A stretch of DNA of 6,720 bases from Planctomycetaceae bacterium (lineage in GTDB: Bacteria; Planctomycetota; Phycisphaerae; Phycisphaerales; SM1A02), in assembly GCA_027488415.1 (NCBI GenBank), contig JAIYBS010000359.1, positions 1 to 6,720 on the forward strand, in the 5' to 3' direction. Below are positions 5,928-6,720 of this stretch, in pieces. Below the pieces are notes generated by a model, which ran no database searches, was not told the origin of the DNA, and was given only the letters and a program-made list of their open reading frames with translations. The first letter of the stretch is position 1. Each line of letters opens with the position of its first letter. The position numbers and the translations under genes were made by a program.

Positions 5928-6720
5928 ATGCGCATCGCACGACGCTTCACCACCGCAGGCACGGACGTCTACGGAACCATCGAGTGGACCACCCGCTCGA
6001 GCCGCATCAGCAACTCCGACGGCAGCACCGTCTTCGAGATGCACGACGCGCAGGTTCCGGCTTCGTGGAGCCAGCTCGCCACCGACATCGTGGTCAGCAA
6101 GTACTTCCGCAAGGCCGGCGTCCCGCAGGTCGGCAAGGACGGCCGTCCGCAGAAGGACGCCGCCGGCAAGCCGGTCCTCGGTCCCGAGCGCAGCGTCAAG
6201 CAGGTCGTGCACCGCCTCGCCGGCTGCTGGAAGCACTGGGGCGAGAAGTTCGGCTACTTCACCTCGAAGAAGGACGCGGACGCGTTCTACGACGAGCTCG
6301 CGCACATGCTCCTGAACCAGATGGCGGCGCCGAACAGCCCGCAGTGGTTCAACACCGGCCTCAACTACGCCTACGGCATCAGCGGCCCCGCGCAGGGCCA
6401 CTGGATCGCCGACCACAAGACCGGCAAGTGCAGCCTCGCGAAGGACGCGTACACGCACCCGCAGCCGCACGCCTGCTTCATCCAGGGCGTCCGAGACGAC
6501 CTCGTCGGCGAGGGCGGCATCATGGACCTGTGGACGCGCGAGGCGCGCCTCTTCAAGTACGGCTCCGGCACCGGCACCAACTTCTCGAACCTCCGCGGCG
6601 AGAACGAGCCCCTCTCGGGCGGCGGCCGCAGCTCGGGCCTGATGAGCTTCCTCAAGATCGGCGACCGCGCCGCGGGCGCCATCAAGTCCGGCGGCACCAC
6701 GCGCCGCGCCGCCAAGATGG
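5928..6720 (+). CDS. nrdJ: Adenosylcobalamin-dependent (class II) ribonucleotide reductase (3' partial)
   Basis: NrdJ reduces ribonucleotides to deoxyribonucleotides with a thiyl radical generated from adenosylcobalamin, so it needs neither oxygen nor a separate radical subunit. Only the first 264 codons are inside; the frame is open to the window edge. Recognisable blocks are WSQLATDIVVSKYFRKAGVP (47-66), MAAPNSPQWFNTGLN (132-146), HACFIQ (181-186) with Cys183 expected to be one of the redox-active pair, KYGSGTGTNFSNLRG (210-224), LSGGGRSSGLMSFLKIGDRA (229-248) and IKSGGTTRRAAKM (252-264). Residues about 67-88 are a hydrophilic Gly/Lys/Asp/Pro-rich stretch, probably a surface loop. The ATG at 5928 is preceded by GGAAG with a 7-nt spacer. 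The finger-loop cysteine, the second redox cysteine and any C-terminal zinc tail lie beyond the window. It follows dcd on the same strand and may be co-transcribed with it. Confidence 0.95.
   Translation, partial: MRIARRFTTAGTDVYGTIEWTTRSSRISNSDGSTVFEMHDAQVPASWSQLATDIVVSKYFRKAGVPQVGKDGRPQKDAAGKPVLGPERSVKQVVHRLAGCWKHWGEKFGYFTSKKDADAFYDELAHMLLNQMAAPNSPQWFNTGLNYAYGISGPAQGHWIADHKTGKCSLAKDAYTHPQPHACFIQGVRDDLVGEGGIMDLWTREARLFKYGSGTGTNFSNLRGENEPLSGGGRSSGLMSFLKIGDRAAGAIKSGGTTRRAAKM

Overview
The window is a stretch of very GC-rich bacterial chromosome in which nearly every third codon position is G or C. It holds four recognisable housekeeping genes for DNA repair and deoxynucleotide supply. There is no rRNA, tRNA, CRISPR array, insertion sequence, phage gene or toxin-antitoxin pair that I can see. 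The type of Dcd, the B12-dependent reductase and the details of UvrA would fit a high-GC Gram-negative lineage such as Planctomycetota, or less likely Myxococcota or Acidobacteriota. This placement is a low-confidence impression from remembered family sequences, not a search.

Layout. 1-2622 (+): uvrA, the damage-recognition ATPase of nucleotide excision repair, lacking its N-terminus at the window edge. 2537-4810 (-): a UvrD/PcrA-type superfamily 1 helicase, complete, running tail to tail into uvrA so that the two coding regions overlap by 86 bp. 4811-5193: a 383-bp divergent intergenic region, less GC-rich than the genes. It holds candidate promoters in both directions and several inverted and direct repeats. 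5194-5799 (+): dcd, dCTP deaminase, complete. 5800-5927: a 128-bp gap. 5928-6720 (+): the first 264 codons of nrdJ, the adenosylcobalamin-dependent class II ribonucleotide reductase, cut by the window end.

How the genes fit together. UvrA (with UvrB and UvrC, not seen here) locates and marks bulky lesions, and UvrD removes the excised oligonucleotide and UvrC. NrdJ makes deoxyribonucleotides and Dcd diverts dCTP to dUTP, which feeds dTMP synthesis after dUTPase acts. The window therefore pairs a repair half with a precursor-supply half, divided by one divergent control region.

No new multi-gene system is visible. The most interesting unexplained signal is the control region. A perfect 8-bp inverted repeat brackets a TTGCGA-N17-GATAAA candidate promoter. 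Downstream of it are helically spaced CRAACA repeats and two strong hairpins with GGA in their loops, the second ending only 3 nt before the dcd ribosome binding site. This looks like an operator plus a structured leader controlling dcd (and perhaps nrdJ), but that is inference.
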